64,000 nucleotides of DNA from an uncultured Selenomonadales bacterium (GCA_900315345.1 OMYP01000009.1:1-64000); one strand, 5' to 3'; positions 39,129 to 49,042 are shown, numbered from the stretch's first letter. The notes: a model not told the origin generated them from the sequence alone. A program made the numbers and translations.

Positions 39129-40187
39129 TTACAACTTTGCCTTATAGGAAGCCCGTAACTGCCCGCAGGCCGCGTTGATGTCTTTGCCCATCTCTTTCCG
39201 CACCGTAGCATGGATGCGCCGTTTCTGCAAGATGGAGAGAAATTTTTCAATGCGTTTCCTGTCCGGCCGGAAGAAACCTTTTTCCGGTACGGGATTCACC
39301 GGGATCAGATTTACGCTGGCCTGTTTAAACCGGAGATATTCCGCCAGCAGTTCCGCGTCGGTATCGCTGTCATTTTTGCCGGCCAGCAAAATATATTCAT
39401 ACGTCACCTGACGGCCGCCGGCCCTGGCATATGCTTCAGCGGCAGCAATTACATCGGCAAAAGGGTAACCCTTATTTACCGGCATCAGTTCGTTACGCAG
39501 TTCCGTCCGGACAGCATGAAGGGATACGGCCAGGCTGATGGGAAGCCCCAGTGCCTTCATCTTCTCAATTCCCGGAATGATGCCGCAGGTAGAGACCGTC
39601 ATATTCCGGTAACTGATGTTGGCCCCCTCCGGCTGGTGCAAAAACTGCAGGGCCTCAAAAACCGCGTCAAAGTTCAGCATAGGTTCCCCGCTGCCCATCA
39701 CCACCACCCGGCTCACCCGCTGCCCTTCCGGGAACAGGGCTGCGTTAAAAACATAAACCTGGGTCAGGATCTCGGCCGCTGTCAGGTTGCGGACCGCCCC
39801 GTTGAGGCCGCTTGCACAAAAGGCGCAATGCATGTCACAACCAGCCTGGCTGGAGACACAGACACTGTACCCGTAATCGTGATGCATCAGCACCGTCTCA
39901 ATGGCATTTCCGTCCGGCAGTTCCAGCAGAATTTTCTGCGTCAGCCCGTCAGCCGAGTCCAGCCGCCTGACCGTCTTAACCTCTGCAGGCAGAAGGGAAA
40001 AGGTCTGTCGCAAAAGCTCACGTTCCCCTTTGCTTAAATTGCTCATCCGGTCAAAATCAAAAACGCTTTTTTGATACAGCCAGTCATAAACCTGTTTCGC
40101 CCGGAATTTTTTCAGTCCTAATTCCGCAAAGGCCGTCTGCATCTGCGGCAGCGGCATGCCAAATAATTCCCGTTTCATATTCTCCAT
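39129..40187 (-). CDS. rlmN: Dual-specificity 23S rRNA/tRNA (adenine-2) methyltransferase RlmN
   Basis: Radical SAM enzyme methylating A2503 of 23S rRNA and A37 of some tRNAs. 352 aa from ATG 40187. The Cys triad is in SQAGCDMHCAFCASG (C-x3-C-x2-C), followed by VVMGSGEPMLN and NLIPVNPVPEKGF. A second catalytic Cys near the C-terminus is present in NAACGQLR. The start is uncertain: GTG 40211, ATG 40187 and ATG 40178 are all possible, none with a strong site. Lies between rsmB and prpC. Confidence 0.95.
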   Translation of the reverse strand: MENMKRELFGMPLPQMQTAFAELGLKKFRAKQVYDWLYQKSVFDFDRMSNLSKGERELLRQTFSLLPAEVKTVRRLDSADGLTQKILLELPDGNAIETVLMHHDYGYSVCVSSQAGCDMHCAFCASGLNGAVRNLTAAEILTQVYVFNAALFPEGQRVSRVVVMGSGEPMLNFDAVFEALQFLHQPEGANISYRNMTVSTCGIIPGIEKMKALGLPISLAVSLHAVRTELRNELMPVNKGYPFADVIAAAEAYARAGGRQVTYEYILLAGKNDSDTDAELLAEYLRFKQASVNLIPVNPVPEKGFFRPDRKRIEKFLSILQKRRIHATVRKEMGKDINAACGQLRASYKAKL

Positions 40188-40262
40188 AACACGATCTGAT
40201 TCCAAATTCACAATAAACAGACAGTTCCTTCGCCCACAGGCAAGACGCTACGGAAAAAAGTT

Positions 40263-41618
40263 TCAAACATCTTTCTGCAAAACCGTAATGTAAAACCCGT
40301 CTACCCTGTCCCGCTGGGGATATAATTGCAATTCGTTTACAATCTCACCGGTCCGGGGATGGGCAAAGCCCTTCTGTTTCCATTCTCTATGACGCAGCAA
40401 AAAGTCTTCCATCTGTTTGCTGTTTTCTTCTTTTTCAATGGTGCAGGTACTGTAGACCAGAAGGCCTCCCGGCTTCACATAGGAAGCCGCGTTTTCAAGG
40501 ATCCTGCGCTGTAAGGCCGGGAACTCACCCAGTCCTTCTTCCGTCTTGGTCCAGCGCGCCTCCGCCCGCCTTTGCAAAACACCGAGACCGGAACAGGGGG
40601 CATCCACCAGTACCCGGTCAAATTTTTCTTTCCATTCTTCCCGGAAAACCGTTCCGTCCTGTAATTCAGTCTGTATGTTTTCCAGCTTTAACCTGTCGGC
40701 ATTGTCCCTGATAAGTTTCAGTTTATGGGGATAAATGTCGCAGGCCGTCACCGTTCCCCGGTTTTCCATCAGCGCCGCCATATGGGTCGCCTTTCCCCCC
40801 GGGGCGCTGCACATGTCCAAAACTGCCTCACCGGGACGGGGATCCAGCACACAGGCCGGCAGCATGGAGCTTTCATCCTGCACATAAAAACTGTGGGGAA
40901 ACTTCTGCAGCAACACAGCAATGCCGGGGGATTTCGTAATGATGACCCCCTCCGGGCACCATGGGGATACTTCCCCGTCGCACCCCATTTCCCGCAGATC
41001 CTGCAGGAATGCATCCCTTGTTGTCATGACCGTATTGACCCGAAGGCTCAAGGTTGCCGGGGAATTGTTCCATTCACATAAGGCTTCCGCCTCTTCCATG
41101 CCAAACTGTTTCCGCCAGCGTTCCACCAGCCAGCGGGGATGGCAATACTGCAATGCGTCATCCTTACGGATCAGTTCCTGCAGCTCCGCTTTTTTCCTGA
41201 GGGTGTTGCGCAGGACCCCGTTGACGAATTTATCGGTACCTTTATGGCTGAATTTTTTAGCCAGGTTCACGCTTTCGTTGCAGGCCGCTGAAACCGGCAC
41301 CCGCTCCATATAAAAAATCTGGAATAATCCCAGATGGAGGATACAATACACCGCAGGTTCCAGTTTGGCAACCGGCCGGTCCGTCATCTTTTCCAGCAAA
41401 AAATCCAGCGTCCCCTTTGCCTTCACCGCCCCGTTAGCCAGCTCCGTGGCAAAACGGCGGTCCTGCTCTTCCAGCCCGGCAGAACGCAATACGCGGTTCA
41501 GCGCAATAGGCGTATAGGCTTTTTCATACCAGACCTGAAGCAACACCTGCAACGCCGCTTCCCTGCCGTTTACAGGAATTATTTTCTTTCCCTGGGTTCT
41601 GGTTTCTTTTTTACGCAT
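40263..41618 (-). CDS. rsmB: 16S rRNA (cytosine-967-C5)-methyltransferase RsmB
   Basis: 451 aa. An N-terminal NusB-like helical domain (about 15-150) precedes a SAM-dependent RNA m5C methyltransferase domain with LDMCSAPGGKATHMA, the Cys motif DAPCSGLG and the catalytic STCTIEKEEN. Start ATG 41618 overlaps the DUF116 stop by eight bases; in-frame starts at 41636 (ATG) and 41654 (GTG) are possible. Part of the def-fmt-DUF116-rsmB-rlmN block. Confidence 0.94.
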   Translation of the reverse strand: MRKKETRTQGKKIIPVNGREAALQVLLQVWYEKAYTPIALNRVLRSAGLEEQDRRFATELANGAVKAKGTLDFLLEKMTDRPVAKLEPAVYCILHLGLFQIFYMERVPVSAACNESVNLAKKFSHKGTDKFVNGVLRNTLRKKAELQELIRKDDALQYCHPRWLVERWRKQFGMEEAEALCEWNNSPATLSLRVNTVMTTRDAFLQDLREMGCDGEVSPWCPEGVIITKSPGIAVLLQKFPHSFYVQDESSMLPACVLDPRPGEAVLDMCSAPGGKATHMAALMENRGTVTACDIYPHKLKLIRDNADRLKLENIQTELQDGTVFREEWKEKFDRVLVDAPCSGLGVLQRRAEARWTKTEEGLGEFPALQRRILENAASYVKPGGLLVYSTCTIEKEENSKQMEDFLLRHREWKQKGFAHPRTGEIVNELQLYPQRDRVDGFYITVLQKDV

Positions 41619-42417
41619 TGGTTTCTGCACTGGCATCTTCCGGGATATCCTCACTTAGCATCTTGATCGCTTCTTCCACTTTATCGATGTCGACCCTTGT
41701 ATTAAAACAGGGGCCGAAGGGTCTTTCATTAAAAATCGCAATGACCGGGATGGGAAAAACATCCTGTATCCCGCTGGTCAGGTCCCGTTCACAGGCTACG
41801 GCAATAATGGCCTTGGGCCTTGCCTTGGCCACCATCTGCCTGGCCAGGGTGCCGCCGGTAGCCACAACGAAATGCATACGGTATTTATGGCACAGCCCCA
41901 AAAGCCCGCCTACACAGCACCCGCCGCACTGACGGCAGTTCTCGATATTCCGGGTGATTTTCCGGGGACAGGTATCCAACTGCAAACAATGGGGCGTCAG
42001 GATCAGCAGCCGGTCGGAGGGAACTTTTACATGATGCTGCTTTACCAGCGCGTTGTTCACCGCCACAAAACTCTGCTCCACCTTTTCCCTGGGAATGTTT
42101 AAAATACGTCCCAGTCCCACCGCAAAAGGAAACAGGAAATTAATAGCCTTCCAGGACCAGAAATACAAAATTTTCGGCAGGGGCATTCCCAGTATGGCCA
42201 GTACAATAGCCAGTTCCCCCGCAAACAGGAAGAACACCGCGCCAAAAACCAGAAGCCCGAATACATCGGGCAGGAACTGGCTGATGGCTTCAAACCCAAG
42301 GTATGTGACCTTCCAGGTAAAATACAAAAAAACGGCCGTTACAATTGCGCTGAACAGGACCAGCGCAAGGAAGACCCTCTTTTTGGGATTAATCTTCATC
42401 TCAACTGCTGAAACCAT
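41611..42417 (-). CDS. DUF116-family membrane protein
   Basis: 268 aa. Two N-terminal membrane helices (about 14-35 and 48-78) precede a cytosolic cysteine-rich domain: LTPHCLQLDTCPRKI, C-R-Q-C-G-G-C-C and the later VACERDLTSGI. This pattern is typical of DUF116, whose function is unknown. The cysteines suggest a metal or Fe-S site (inference). GAGGAG precedes ATG 42417. Its position between fmt and rsmB is recurrent in diderm Firmicutes and suggests a role near translation. Confidence 0.88.
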   Translation of the reverse strand: MVSAVEMKINPKKRVFLALVLFSAIVTAVFLYFTWKVTYLGFEAISQFLPDVFGLLVFGAVFFLFAGELAIVLAILGMPLPKILYFWSWKAINFLFPFAVGLGRILNIPREKVEQSFVAVNNALVKQHHVKVPSDRLLILTPHCLQLDTCPRKITRNIENCRQCGGCCVGGLLGLCHKYRMHFVVATGGTLARQMVAKARPKAIIAVACERDLTSGIQDVFPIPVIAIFNERPFGPCFNTRVDIDKVEEAIKMLSEDIPEDASAETNA

Positions 42418-42459
42418 TTATTACTCCTCAATGCAATGCAGGATTGGTTTTACCAAACG

Positions 42460-43410
42460 TTATCCTTCCTGCCCGGCGCCCAGCCGCTCTCCCTTCAGGT
42501 TGCCGTGTCCGTTCAGGAACACAGCCGCGGGCATCCGCTTTTTTGATTCCGGCTGCACGGTCAGTATGCGAAGCTCTTCATCCCCGCAGGCCACGCAAAA
42601 ATCTTTCTTATTCACTTCAGTAACCGTTCCCGGAGCCGCTGACCTTTTCTTTCCCGTGATCCGGGTCTCCCAGAGCTTCAGGATCTTCCCGTCCGGTAAA
42701 CGGGTGAAGGCACCCGGCACCGGATCAAAGCCCCGGACCATGTCGTGGATCTCCCGGGCCGGACGGTTCCAGTCTATGTTAGCCATCTCTTTTGTCAGAA
42801 GGGTGGCAAAGGAAACTTTACTTTCATCCTGAATTTCCGGCTGCAATCCTTCCGCGATCCGGGGCAGGGTCTCCACAAGGAGGGCCGCTCCCTTGTCCAT
42901 CAGCGCATCATGAAGCCGGGCAAAATTTGTTTCTTCTTCGATAGGTACCCTCACCTTACTGTACATGGCGCCGGTATCCATTCCTTTTTCCATGCGCATG
43001 ATGGTAACGCCGGATTCTTTTTCCCCTTTGATAATTGCATACTGGATGGGAGCCGCGCCGCGATATTTCGGAAGCAGGGACGCATGGACATTGATACATC
43101 CGTAACGGGGAATGTCCAGGATCTCCTGTGTCAAAAACTGCCCGAAGGCCGCTACCACAATAAAATCCGGGTTCCAGTCTTTCAACTGCTTCACGAAATC
43201 CGGTTCTTTCACCTTCAGGGGCTGGTACACCGGCAGCCCCTGCTGCAGGGCAAACTGTTTCACCGGGGTCTCCACCATTTTCTGTCCCCGCCCTTTGGGC
43301 CGGTCCGGCTGGGTCACCACGGCCTGGATATGATATTTTCCGTCTTCAAGCAACGCTTTCAGGGAACCCGTGGCAAAATCCGGGGTACCCATGAATACCA
43401 CATTCCACAT
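42460..43410 (-). CDS. fmt: Methionyl-tRNA formyltransferase
   Basis: Formylates initiator Met-tRNA with 10-formyl-THF. 316 aa. Begins VVFMGTPDFATGSL; the catalytic loop is NVHASLLPKYRGAAPIQYAI and later GVTIMRMEKGMDTG. The C-terminal OB domain is complete. GGAGG precedes ATG 43410, three bases after the def stop. Confidence 0.97.
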   Translation of the reverse strand: MWNVVFMGTPDFATGSLKALLEDGKYHIQAVVTQPDRPKGRGQKMVETPVKQFALQQGLPVYQPLKVKEPDFVKQLKDWNPDFIVVAAFGQFLTQEILDIPRYGCINVHASLLPKYRGAAPIQYAIIKGEKESGVTIMRMEKGMDTGAMYSKVRVPIEEETNFARLHDALMDKGAALLVETLPRIAEGLQPEIQDESKVSFATLLTKEMANIDWNRPAREIHDMVRGFDPVPGAFTRLPDGKILKLWETRITGKKRSAAPGTVTEVNKKDFCVACGDEELRILTVQPESKKRMPAAVFLNGHGNLKGERLGAGQEG

Positions 43411-43413
43411 GCT

Positions 43414-43887
43414 TTAGTCCTCCGGTGCTTTCAGGGTAATGGTTACGGCTTTATCCGTGAACAGGATGCCGTCCAGATGGTCGGTCTCATGCTGCAGGCA
43501 GATAGCCAGCAGGCCGTCCGTGGCAATAAACTGTTTTTTCCCGTGGGGGTCCGTGTATTCGCATTCCACGTATTCCGCCCGTTCCACATCCCCTTCAAAA
43601 TTAGGGACAGACAGGCATCCTTCCCCTACGATCTGGGAGCCTTCCCTTTTGGTAATGACCGGATTGATCAGTTCCAGCAGTCCTTTGCCGTCCTGCAGGT
43701 CAATGACCACGATCCGCTGAAGCATCCCCACCTGTGGCGCCGCCAGACCAATTCCGTTTTTGGATTTGTACAGCGTATCCGCCATATCCTTTAAAATACG
43801 TTTTACTCTTTTATCAATCCGTTTCACCGGCTCACAAACTTTTTTCAGAACCGGGTCCCCTGCTTTTTTGATTTCCAGAACCGACAT
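43414..43887 (-). CDS. def: Peptide deformylase
   Basis: Removes the formyl group from nascent proteins. 157 aa with all three motifs: GIGLAAPQVG, EGCLSVP and QHETDHLDG (metal ligands Cys, His, His). TTTGGAGG precedes ATG 43887. Paired with fmt. Confidence 0.97.
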   Translation of the reverse strand: MSVLEIKKAGDPVLKKVCEPVKRIDKRVKRILKDMADTLYKSKNGIGLAAPQVGMLQRIVVIDLQDGKGLLELINPVITKREGSQIVGEGCLSVPNFEGDVERAEYVECEYTDPHGKKQFIATDGLLAICLQHETDHLDGILFTDKAVTITLKAPED

Positions 43888-44088
43888 GTCTCCTCCAAAG
43901 ACCGCAGCATGAGCGCTGCGTCTTGTTACAGTTTTATCTTATAATTTTTTTCTTCTGAATCATTTCTTCAGCAATGCCATCACGAAATGACTCGTAATCA
44001 TCTGAAAGCAGAACTCGTTTCCCTGAGACAGGCAGGAAAACTTGCTCAGTATTTTTTATTATAACATATATTGTAAATATTTAAAAAT

Positions 44089-46407
44089 TTATATGGCGGT
44101 AACCGGATCTACATCAAAGTAAATATTTTTAACCGTCCGGTACTGACTGGCAGACAGGCAATCTTTAACGGCTTCCATCCTGTCCGATTTAATCACGATG
44201 CTGATGCGGTACAGGTCCCGGACCTTGGCCACGCCGGAAGGAAAGGGGCCCATGATCTCCGTACGGCCCCACTGTCCCGTCTCTTCCTGCTGTGTCCGTA
44301 AAAATGCAGCCACCTCATCAGCCAGGGCCCAGGCCTTTTTTTCTTCCTTATCCACTACGGTGATCTTCAATATCTCGCTGAAGGGAGGATAGAACAGTTC
44401 ACGGCGTTGCTCCAGATCCCGGGCGGCAAAAGAATCATAATCCTGTTTCGCCGCCAGCAGAATCGTTTCATTTTCCGGGTCGTAGGTCTGCAACACCACC
44501 CGTCCCGGCCTGTCTCCCCGGCCGGCCCGGCCCGCAGCCTGGGTCAGCAGGGAAAAGCCCCGTTCCGACGCCCGGAAATCCGGCAGGTTCAGGGTGCTGT
44601 CCGCCGCCAGGATCCCTACCAGGGTAACGCCGGGAATATCATGACCCTTGGCCACCATCTGGGTACCCAGCAGCACATTGGCCTTTTTCTCCGTAAAACG
44701 GCGGAGGATCTCCTCATGGGCCATCTTGGCCGCCGTACTGTCCTGGTCCATGCGCAGCACCTGCACATCCGGCATCTGGCCGATCTCCGCCTCGGCCTTC
44801 TGGGTTCCGCTGCCAAAATATTTTATCCTTTTGCTGCCGCAGGAAGGACAGATATGGGGAACGGGATAGGTATTCCCGCAGTAATGGCAGCGCATCACCT
44901 GTTCATCTGCATGGTATACCAGGCTTACGGCGCAGTGGGGACAGACCAGGGTCTCCCCGCAGTCCCGGCACATGACGAAGGTGGAAAAGCCCCTTCGGTT
45001 CAGCAGCACTACGGCCTGCTCCCCTTTATGCACCGCGGCAATGATCTCCCGGCGCAGGGCCCGGGAAATTACGGAAAAATTCTTCTGGGCCAGCTCTTCC
45101 CGCATATCCACCAGCTTCACTTCAGGCAAAACCGCCCCCGACGGCCGTTCCGTCAGCTGCAGGTGGCCGATAGTCCCGGAAATAGCCCGGTAATAGGTCT
45201 CAAGGGAAGGAGTGGCGCTGCCCATGAGCAGCACCGCACCGTTTTCCCGGCAGCGGCAGCGGGCCACCTCACGGGCGTGATAGGATGGCCGCTCTTCCTG
45301 CTTGTAACTGTTTTCCTGTTCTTCGTCAATGATCACAAGGCCCAGATTCTTAAAGGGGGCAAAGACCGCGCTGCGGACGCCGATAAGTATATTGGCTTCC
45401 CCGGTATGGATCTTATACCACACATCCCCCCGCTCGTTCTGGGACAATTTGCTGTGGGCCACCGCCACCTCATCCCGGAACCAGGCCTGGAAACGCCTGA
45501 CGATCTGGGCGGTGAGAGCGATTTCCGGCACCAGCACCAGCACCTGTTTCCCCTGTTTCAGGGCATACTCCGCCGCACGCAGGTACACCTCAGTCTTGCC
45601 GCTTCCGGTGATCCCCTGGAGCAGGAATTCCTGCTGGTCCGGGTGCAAACTATTTTCATCTGCTACTGCAGCCAGCGCCGCCTTTACAGCGGCCACCGCC
45701 TTCTCCTGCTCACTTGTCAGCTGCAGGGTCTCCTTCCGTTCAGCCTTTCTGTCATAACTGTTGCGCAGCATCCGTTTTTCCGTCCGGGCCGCCCAGCCTT
45801 TTTCCGCCAGGGCCCGCAATATGGCGCTGCTGATATGCAGCTCTTCCGCCTGCTTCCCGTCCATCGGTTCCGGAGCGTCCTGCAACAGGCCAAGGGCTTT
45901 CATTTGGGCTTTCGCCCTCCGGTCCCCTTCCTGCAGCGCCTTTCTTCCCGCATCCGTAATCGTGTAGGCGATCACGGTCCGGGCCTTTAGCCGTTCCTCA
46001 ATTTCATAGGCCATCAGCTTCCCATCCCGGTACACCGCTTTTCGCCGGATACTGGTCTTTCCCGGAATAAAGAGCCGCATGGCTTCCGCCAGGGAACACA
46101 TGTAATAGCGGGCCAGCCACCGGGCCGTATGCAGCATTTCTTCCGTAAACCAGGGACGGGTCCCTAAGGCTGCCAGCACTTCCTTTACTTTATTAAGATC
46201 ATAGTCCGGCTTATCCTTTGCCAGCAGGGCAACAGCTTCCTGACGGGAAAAAGCCCGGACAACAAAGCCTTCCACTTTCTGTGGACCAAAAGGCACAAGG
46301 ACGCGCCAGCCTTCCGTCACCTGTAAAAGGGTTTCCGGAAGCCGGTATATGAATTGTCTGAATAAATTTTTCACCGGCAGGTTCACTGCCACAAGCACAT
46401 AGTTCAT
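44089..46407 (-). CDS. priA: Primosomal helicase PriA
   Basis: Restarts stalled replication forks. 772 aa. An N-terminal 3'-binding domain precedes the helicase core: Walker A GITGSGKTEVYLRA (about residue 265), DEEQE box, GSATPSLET. Between motifs sits the zinc module with four C-x2-C pairs (CRDC, CPHC, CHYC, CPSC). Motifs V/VI include ILAADSTLNLPDFRASERGF and TQAAGRAGRG. Start ATG 46407. A 200-base gap to def follows. Confidence 0.97.
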   Translation of the reverse strand: MNYVLVAVNLPVKNLFRQFIYRLPETLLQVTEGWRVLVPFGPQKVEGFVVRAFSRQEAVALLAKDKPDYDLNKVKEVLAALGTRPWFTEEMLHTARWLARYYMCSLAEAMRLFIPGKTSIRRKAVYRDGKLMAYEIEERLKARTVIAYTITDAGRKALQEGDRRAKAQMKALGLLQDAPEPMDGKQAEELHISSAILRALAEKGWAARTEKRMLRNSYDRKAERKETLQLTSEQEKAVAAVKAALAAVADENSLHPDQQEFLLQGITGSGKTEVYLRAAEYALKQGKQVLVLVPEIALTAQIVRRFQAWFRDEVAVAHSKLSQNERGDVWYKIHTGEANILIGVRSAVFAPFKNLGLVIIDEEQENSYKQEERPSYHAREVARCRCRENGAVLLMGSATPSLETYYRAISGTIGHLQLTERPSGAVLPEVKLVDMREELAQKNFSVISRALRREIIAAVHKGEQAVVLLNRRGFSTFVMCRDCGETLVCPHCAVSLVYHADEQVMRCHYCGNTYPVPHICPSCGSKRIKYFGSGTQKAEAEIGQMPDVQVLRMDQDSTAAKMAHEEILRRFTEKKANVLLGTQMVAKGHDIPGVTLVGILAADSTLNLPDFRASERGFSLLTQAAGRAGRGDRPGRVVLQTYDPENETILLAAKQDYDSFAARDLEQRRELFYPPFSEILKITVVDKEEKKAWALADEVAAFLRTQQEETGQWGRTEIMGPFPSGVAKVRDLYRISIVIKSDRMEAVKDCLSASQYRTVKNIYFDVDPVTAI

Positions 46408-46459
46408 TTACGACTCCAATCGCATCCCGTTGTGCAGGAGCTGCGATTCAAAATATATT

Positions 46460-46478
46460 TAAGGAACCGCCATCAGTC
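46460..46478. repeat. Half-copy of dispersed repeat
   Basis: TTAAGGAACCGCCATCAG between the nuclease-like gene and priA resembles one arm of the palindromic family. Confidence 0.35.
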
Positions 46479-46488
46479 CCTTTTCTAT

Positions 46489-47358
46489 TTATTCTCTACG
46501 ACGGTTTTTCCCGTTGGCATAGTTGATCTCGATGCCCGGCTGCACGTTATAGACGAACACATGGTAATGAAGGGCCTTCCCCCCGTCATCGGCAGACAGG
46601 GCTTCCATGGTCACGCCCCGGGCCACCAGCTCGTTTCCTTTAAACACCGGGGTGACCCTGTAAAAAACATGCTTCCGGGTACGGCGGATATATTCGGCCA
46701 CCCGGTTTTCAAAAGGCAGCATCCCCACCACGTTAAAATGACGGGTTCCCGTGATCAGATTCAGCTTATTGGCGTTTTCCCCCGTCAGCTGGAAGGCCAG
46801 CAGATGGCACCGGTTGTACAGGTACTTTTTATCGATGTCCTCGTACTTGCTGTACTGCCAGCCCGTAGGCTTTATCATGCCGATAGGCCCCCGGGGCTTT
46901 GTGGGCAAAAATTCCGGACCCAGCTTCCCGTAGGCGGCGCCGCAGCGTCCCAGCCCGTCCAATGGCGTAAAACTGTAATAAGGATTTGCTTTTGCCTTGA
47001 ACTCTTCCGAAAAAGCCGGCTGGTTCCGGTGCAGCACAACAAAAGAGCGCCCTGTATAATCCGGAAGGTTTTCCAATGTAATGAAGGGTGCGTTTTGGGC
47101 TGAAGCAGGAACGGGATCCTTCTTACCGAATGCCGGGCCGCCGGATTTTTTTCCCAGGCCATTCCTGACGCTGGCAAATGCCTCGGAAAAACTGCCGGCA
47201 TGAAGAACGCGGCAGCCCAGATCGCCCACCTGCTTCAGATCCTGCAGACCGCAGCCCGCATACCCCAGCACAAAAAACACCGCCATACACAGAGCGACGG
47301 CCCGAAGCAAGATCCATTTTAAATTTTCAGAGCCACGCTTCTTTCTGTACGCGCACAT
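46489..47358 (-). CDS. Secreted DNA/RNA non-specific endonuclease-like protein
   Basis: 289 aa. An N-terminal hydrophobic segment (about 17-35, ending GYAGC) suggests export, possibly as a lipoprotein. The domain resembles EndA-type beta-beta-alpha metal nucleases: YNRCHLLAFQLTGENANKLNLITGTRHFN. The usual D-R-G-H is N-R-C-H here; the catalytic His and downstream Asn are kept. Such enzymes degrade extracellular DNA or feed DNA uptake. GGGAG precedes ATG 47358, preferred over ATG 47370. Confidence 0.8.
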   Translation of the reverse strand: MCAYRKKRGSENLKWILLRAVALCMAVFFVLGYAGCGLQDLKQVGDLGCRVLHAGSFSEAFASVRNGLGKKSGGPAFGKKDPVPASAQNAPFITLENLPDYTGRSFVVLHRNQPAFSEEFKAKANPYYSFTPLDGLGRCGAAYGKLGPEFLPTKPRGPIGMIKPTGWQYSKYEDIDKKYLYNRCHLLAFQLTGENANKLNLITGTRHFNVVGMLPFENRVAEYIRRTRKHVFYRVTPVFKGNELVARGVTMEALSADDGGKALHYHVFVYNVQPGIEINYANGKNRRRE

Positions 47359-47372
47359 AGGGTCTCCCATCC

Positions 47373-47445
47373 TAAGGAACCACCGATCCGTTCGTCTGCC
47401 CGCTCAGGCAAGAACGTACAAACCCATGTAACCAGTGTTCCCTAA
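47373..47445. repeat. Dispersed palindromic intergenic repeat, copy 5
   Basis: AAGGAACCACCGATCCGTTC at one end and AACCAGTGTTCCCTAA at the other. Shares TTCGTCTGCCCGCT with copy 3. Confidence 0.55.
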
Positions 47446-47488
47446 AAAAGAGGCGGCTACAGCATACCCGATCCTGTAGCCACCAAAA
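47443..47488 (-). terminator. Terminator of the DUF937 gene
   Basis: On minus, GGTGGCTACAG pairs with CTGTAGCCGCC followed by TCTTTTTTAG. Confidence 0.8.
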
Positions 47489-47499
47489 CTTGTTCTTTC

Positions 47500-48081
47500 T
47501 TACTTCAGCATGGAAAGAAGGCCAAGCAAATCGCTGCCGTCAAAGGACGCCTGGTTTTGGGGGCGTCTCTGAGGGGCTCCCTGGCCTGCAGACATCATCT
47601 GCATAAAGCCCATGATATCCGAAGCGTCGATGCCGTCGCTTAAATCAATGGCCGGCCGGGTCTGGCGGGCAGGAGCCTGATTGTTCGCTGCAGACAGGCT
47701 GCTGAGCAGAACCGGGGCCAACGCGCCCAGGGCCGAGCCTACCTGGTCGTTGCTGAGGCCGCTCTGCCGGGACAAGCCGTTCATAACGGAAGAAGAATTG
47801 CCGCCCAGGATGTGCTGTAAAATTTTCGCACCGTCATCCACGTCCGCCGTTTCAAACTGTTCCGCCACGGAACCGGTTTCCGTGTGCTGGGACAGGGCTT
47901 CCTGAAGGGAAGCGGCGCCGGACTTGGTAGAAGCGTTGGCGGTAAGGGCCTTCAGCAAAATCGGCAGGGCCGCGGTGATGAGGGCCGCCATCTGGTCGTT
48001 GCTGCCGCCGGTGCGGCGGGACATGGAATCAAGGGAAGAAGTAGAAGTCATGGATTGTAACAAAGTTTCCAGCAGGCTCAT
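47500..48081 (-). CDS. DUF937-type protein of unknown function
   Basis: 193 aa. Two helical repeats resemble each other: residues about 20-60 (GGSNDQMAALITAALPILLKAL) and about 95-135 (SGLSNDQVGSALGALAPVLL), the DUF937/YidB-like pattern. No signal peptide, membrane helix or cysteine is seen. The C-terminal third is Gln/Ser-rich and ends GSDLLGLLSMLK. Function unknown. AAAGGAG precedes ATG 48081. Confidence 0.75.
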   Translation of the reverse strand: MSLLETLLQSMTSTSSLDSMSRRTGGSNDQMAALITAALPILLKALTANASTKSGAASLQEALSQHTETGSVAEQFETADVDDGAKILQHILGGNSSSVMNGLSRQSGLSNDQVGSALGALAPVLLSSLSAANNQAPARQTRPAIDLSDGIDASDIMGFMQMMSAGQGAPQRRPQNQASFDGSDLLGLLSMLK

Positions 48082-48322
48082 GATGAATTCTCCTTTACTA
48101 AACTTTACTAAACATGATTAGGGAAAAACGGAACAATACAACCTGACATTATTATACCTTGTGTGCAGGGCTGGTTGCAAATAATATTTTATGTATAAAT
48201 TATGTCTTTTTTCTGTCCTTTTACCCTGTTTGGCCCGATACATGATATAATAATACAGCAAGCAAAAAACAGATGCGGATCGCGGCATTGCACATCATAC
48301 ACTTTCAGGAGGAAAGCAAACC

Positions 48323-49042
48323 ATGTCTGACGTTTCCAAGCAGATGATCATCTGCCCCCACTGCAACCGTACTTCCCTTTTCAATATCTGGAGCAGCATC
48401 AATACAAAAACGGACCCGGCCACATACAGCCAGGTGCGCAGCCTTTCCCTGTTCAAATTCCGCTGCCCTTACTGTGAAAAAACGGAACTGGTGCACTACC
48501 CTTTCCTGTACCACCAGATGGAAAGCGCCGTCATGATCTATTACCAGCCCAAGGGAGACGAACTGGCCGAAACCCAGAACATGTTTGAAGACGTAAACGC
48601 CGAAGCCTTTGGGAACCCCGACGCCGGACAGGATGAGATCCAGGAGATGCTGAAAAACGCCCTGGCCGGGTACCGGTACCGGGTGGTTACCACCCTGGAG
48701 GATTTTCTGGAAAAGCTGGCGATCCTGGACGCAGGTGTAGATGACCGGATCGTGGAACTGACCAAGGCAATGCTGGGGGCCCAGGTAGAACGGCAGCTGG
48801 CGGGAGAAGGATTCCGGGTAAAGGGAGCCCGGTTCGTTTGGGAACCGGAAACCAAAGAGATGAAACTGGTATTTTTCGACAAAAACAGCGACCAGACAGC
48901 CAGCACATCCTTTGACCAGCACGTGGCCAACGTGTACAACCAGCTCATTGACCGGTTCAGCCCGGCGCTGGAAGGAGCCCACAAAAAAGATACGGTCATA
49001 GACTGGAACTGGGCCATGGAACTTTTGAGAAACGGGAAATAG
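48323..49042 (+). CDS. CpXC-domain protein
   Basis: 239 aa. N-terminal zinc-ribbon-like CpXC domain: ICPHCNRTSLFNIWSSINTK (C-P-x-C) and a second pair CPYC near residue 53. The C-terminal half is an uncharacterised alpha/beta region. CpXC proteins have no firm function. Strong AGGAGG before ATG 48323. Monocistronic with its own terminator. Confidence 0.8.
   Translation: MSDVSKQMIICPHCNRTSLFNIWSSINTKTDPATYSQVRSLSLFKFRCPYCEKTELVHYPFLYHQMESAVMIYYQPKGDELAETQNMFEDVNAEAFGNPDAGQDEIQEMLKNALAGYRYRVVTTLEDFLEKLAILDAGVDDRIVELTKAMLGAQVERQLAGEGFRVKGARFVWEPETKEMKLVFFDKNSDQTASTSFDQHVANVYNQLIDRFSPALEGAHKKDTVIDWNWAMELLRNGK

Noticed and set aside
43888..44088. Regulatory element in the def upstream gap
   Set aside because: A CTGAG/CTCAG hairpin and a TATAAT on minus are visible but too weak to call.
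44407..45990. 527-residue open frame on plus opposite priA
   Set aside because: Antisense to intact priA; GC-rich codon bias of the minus strand keeps this frame open by chance.
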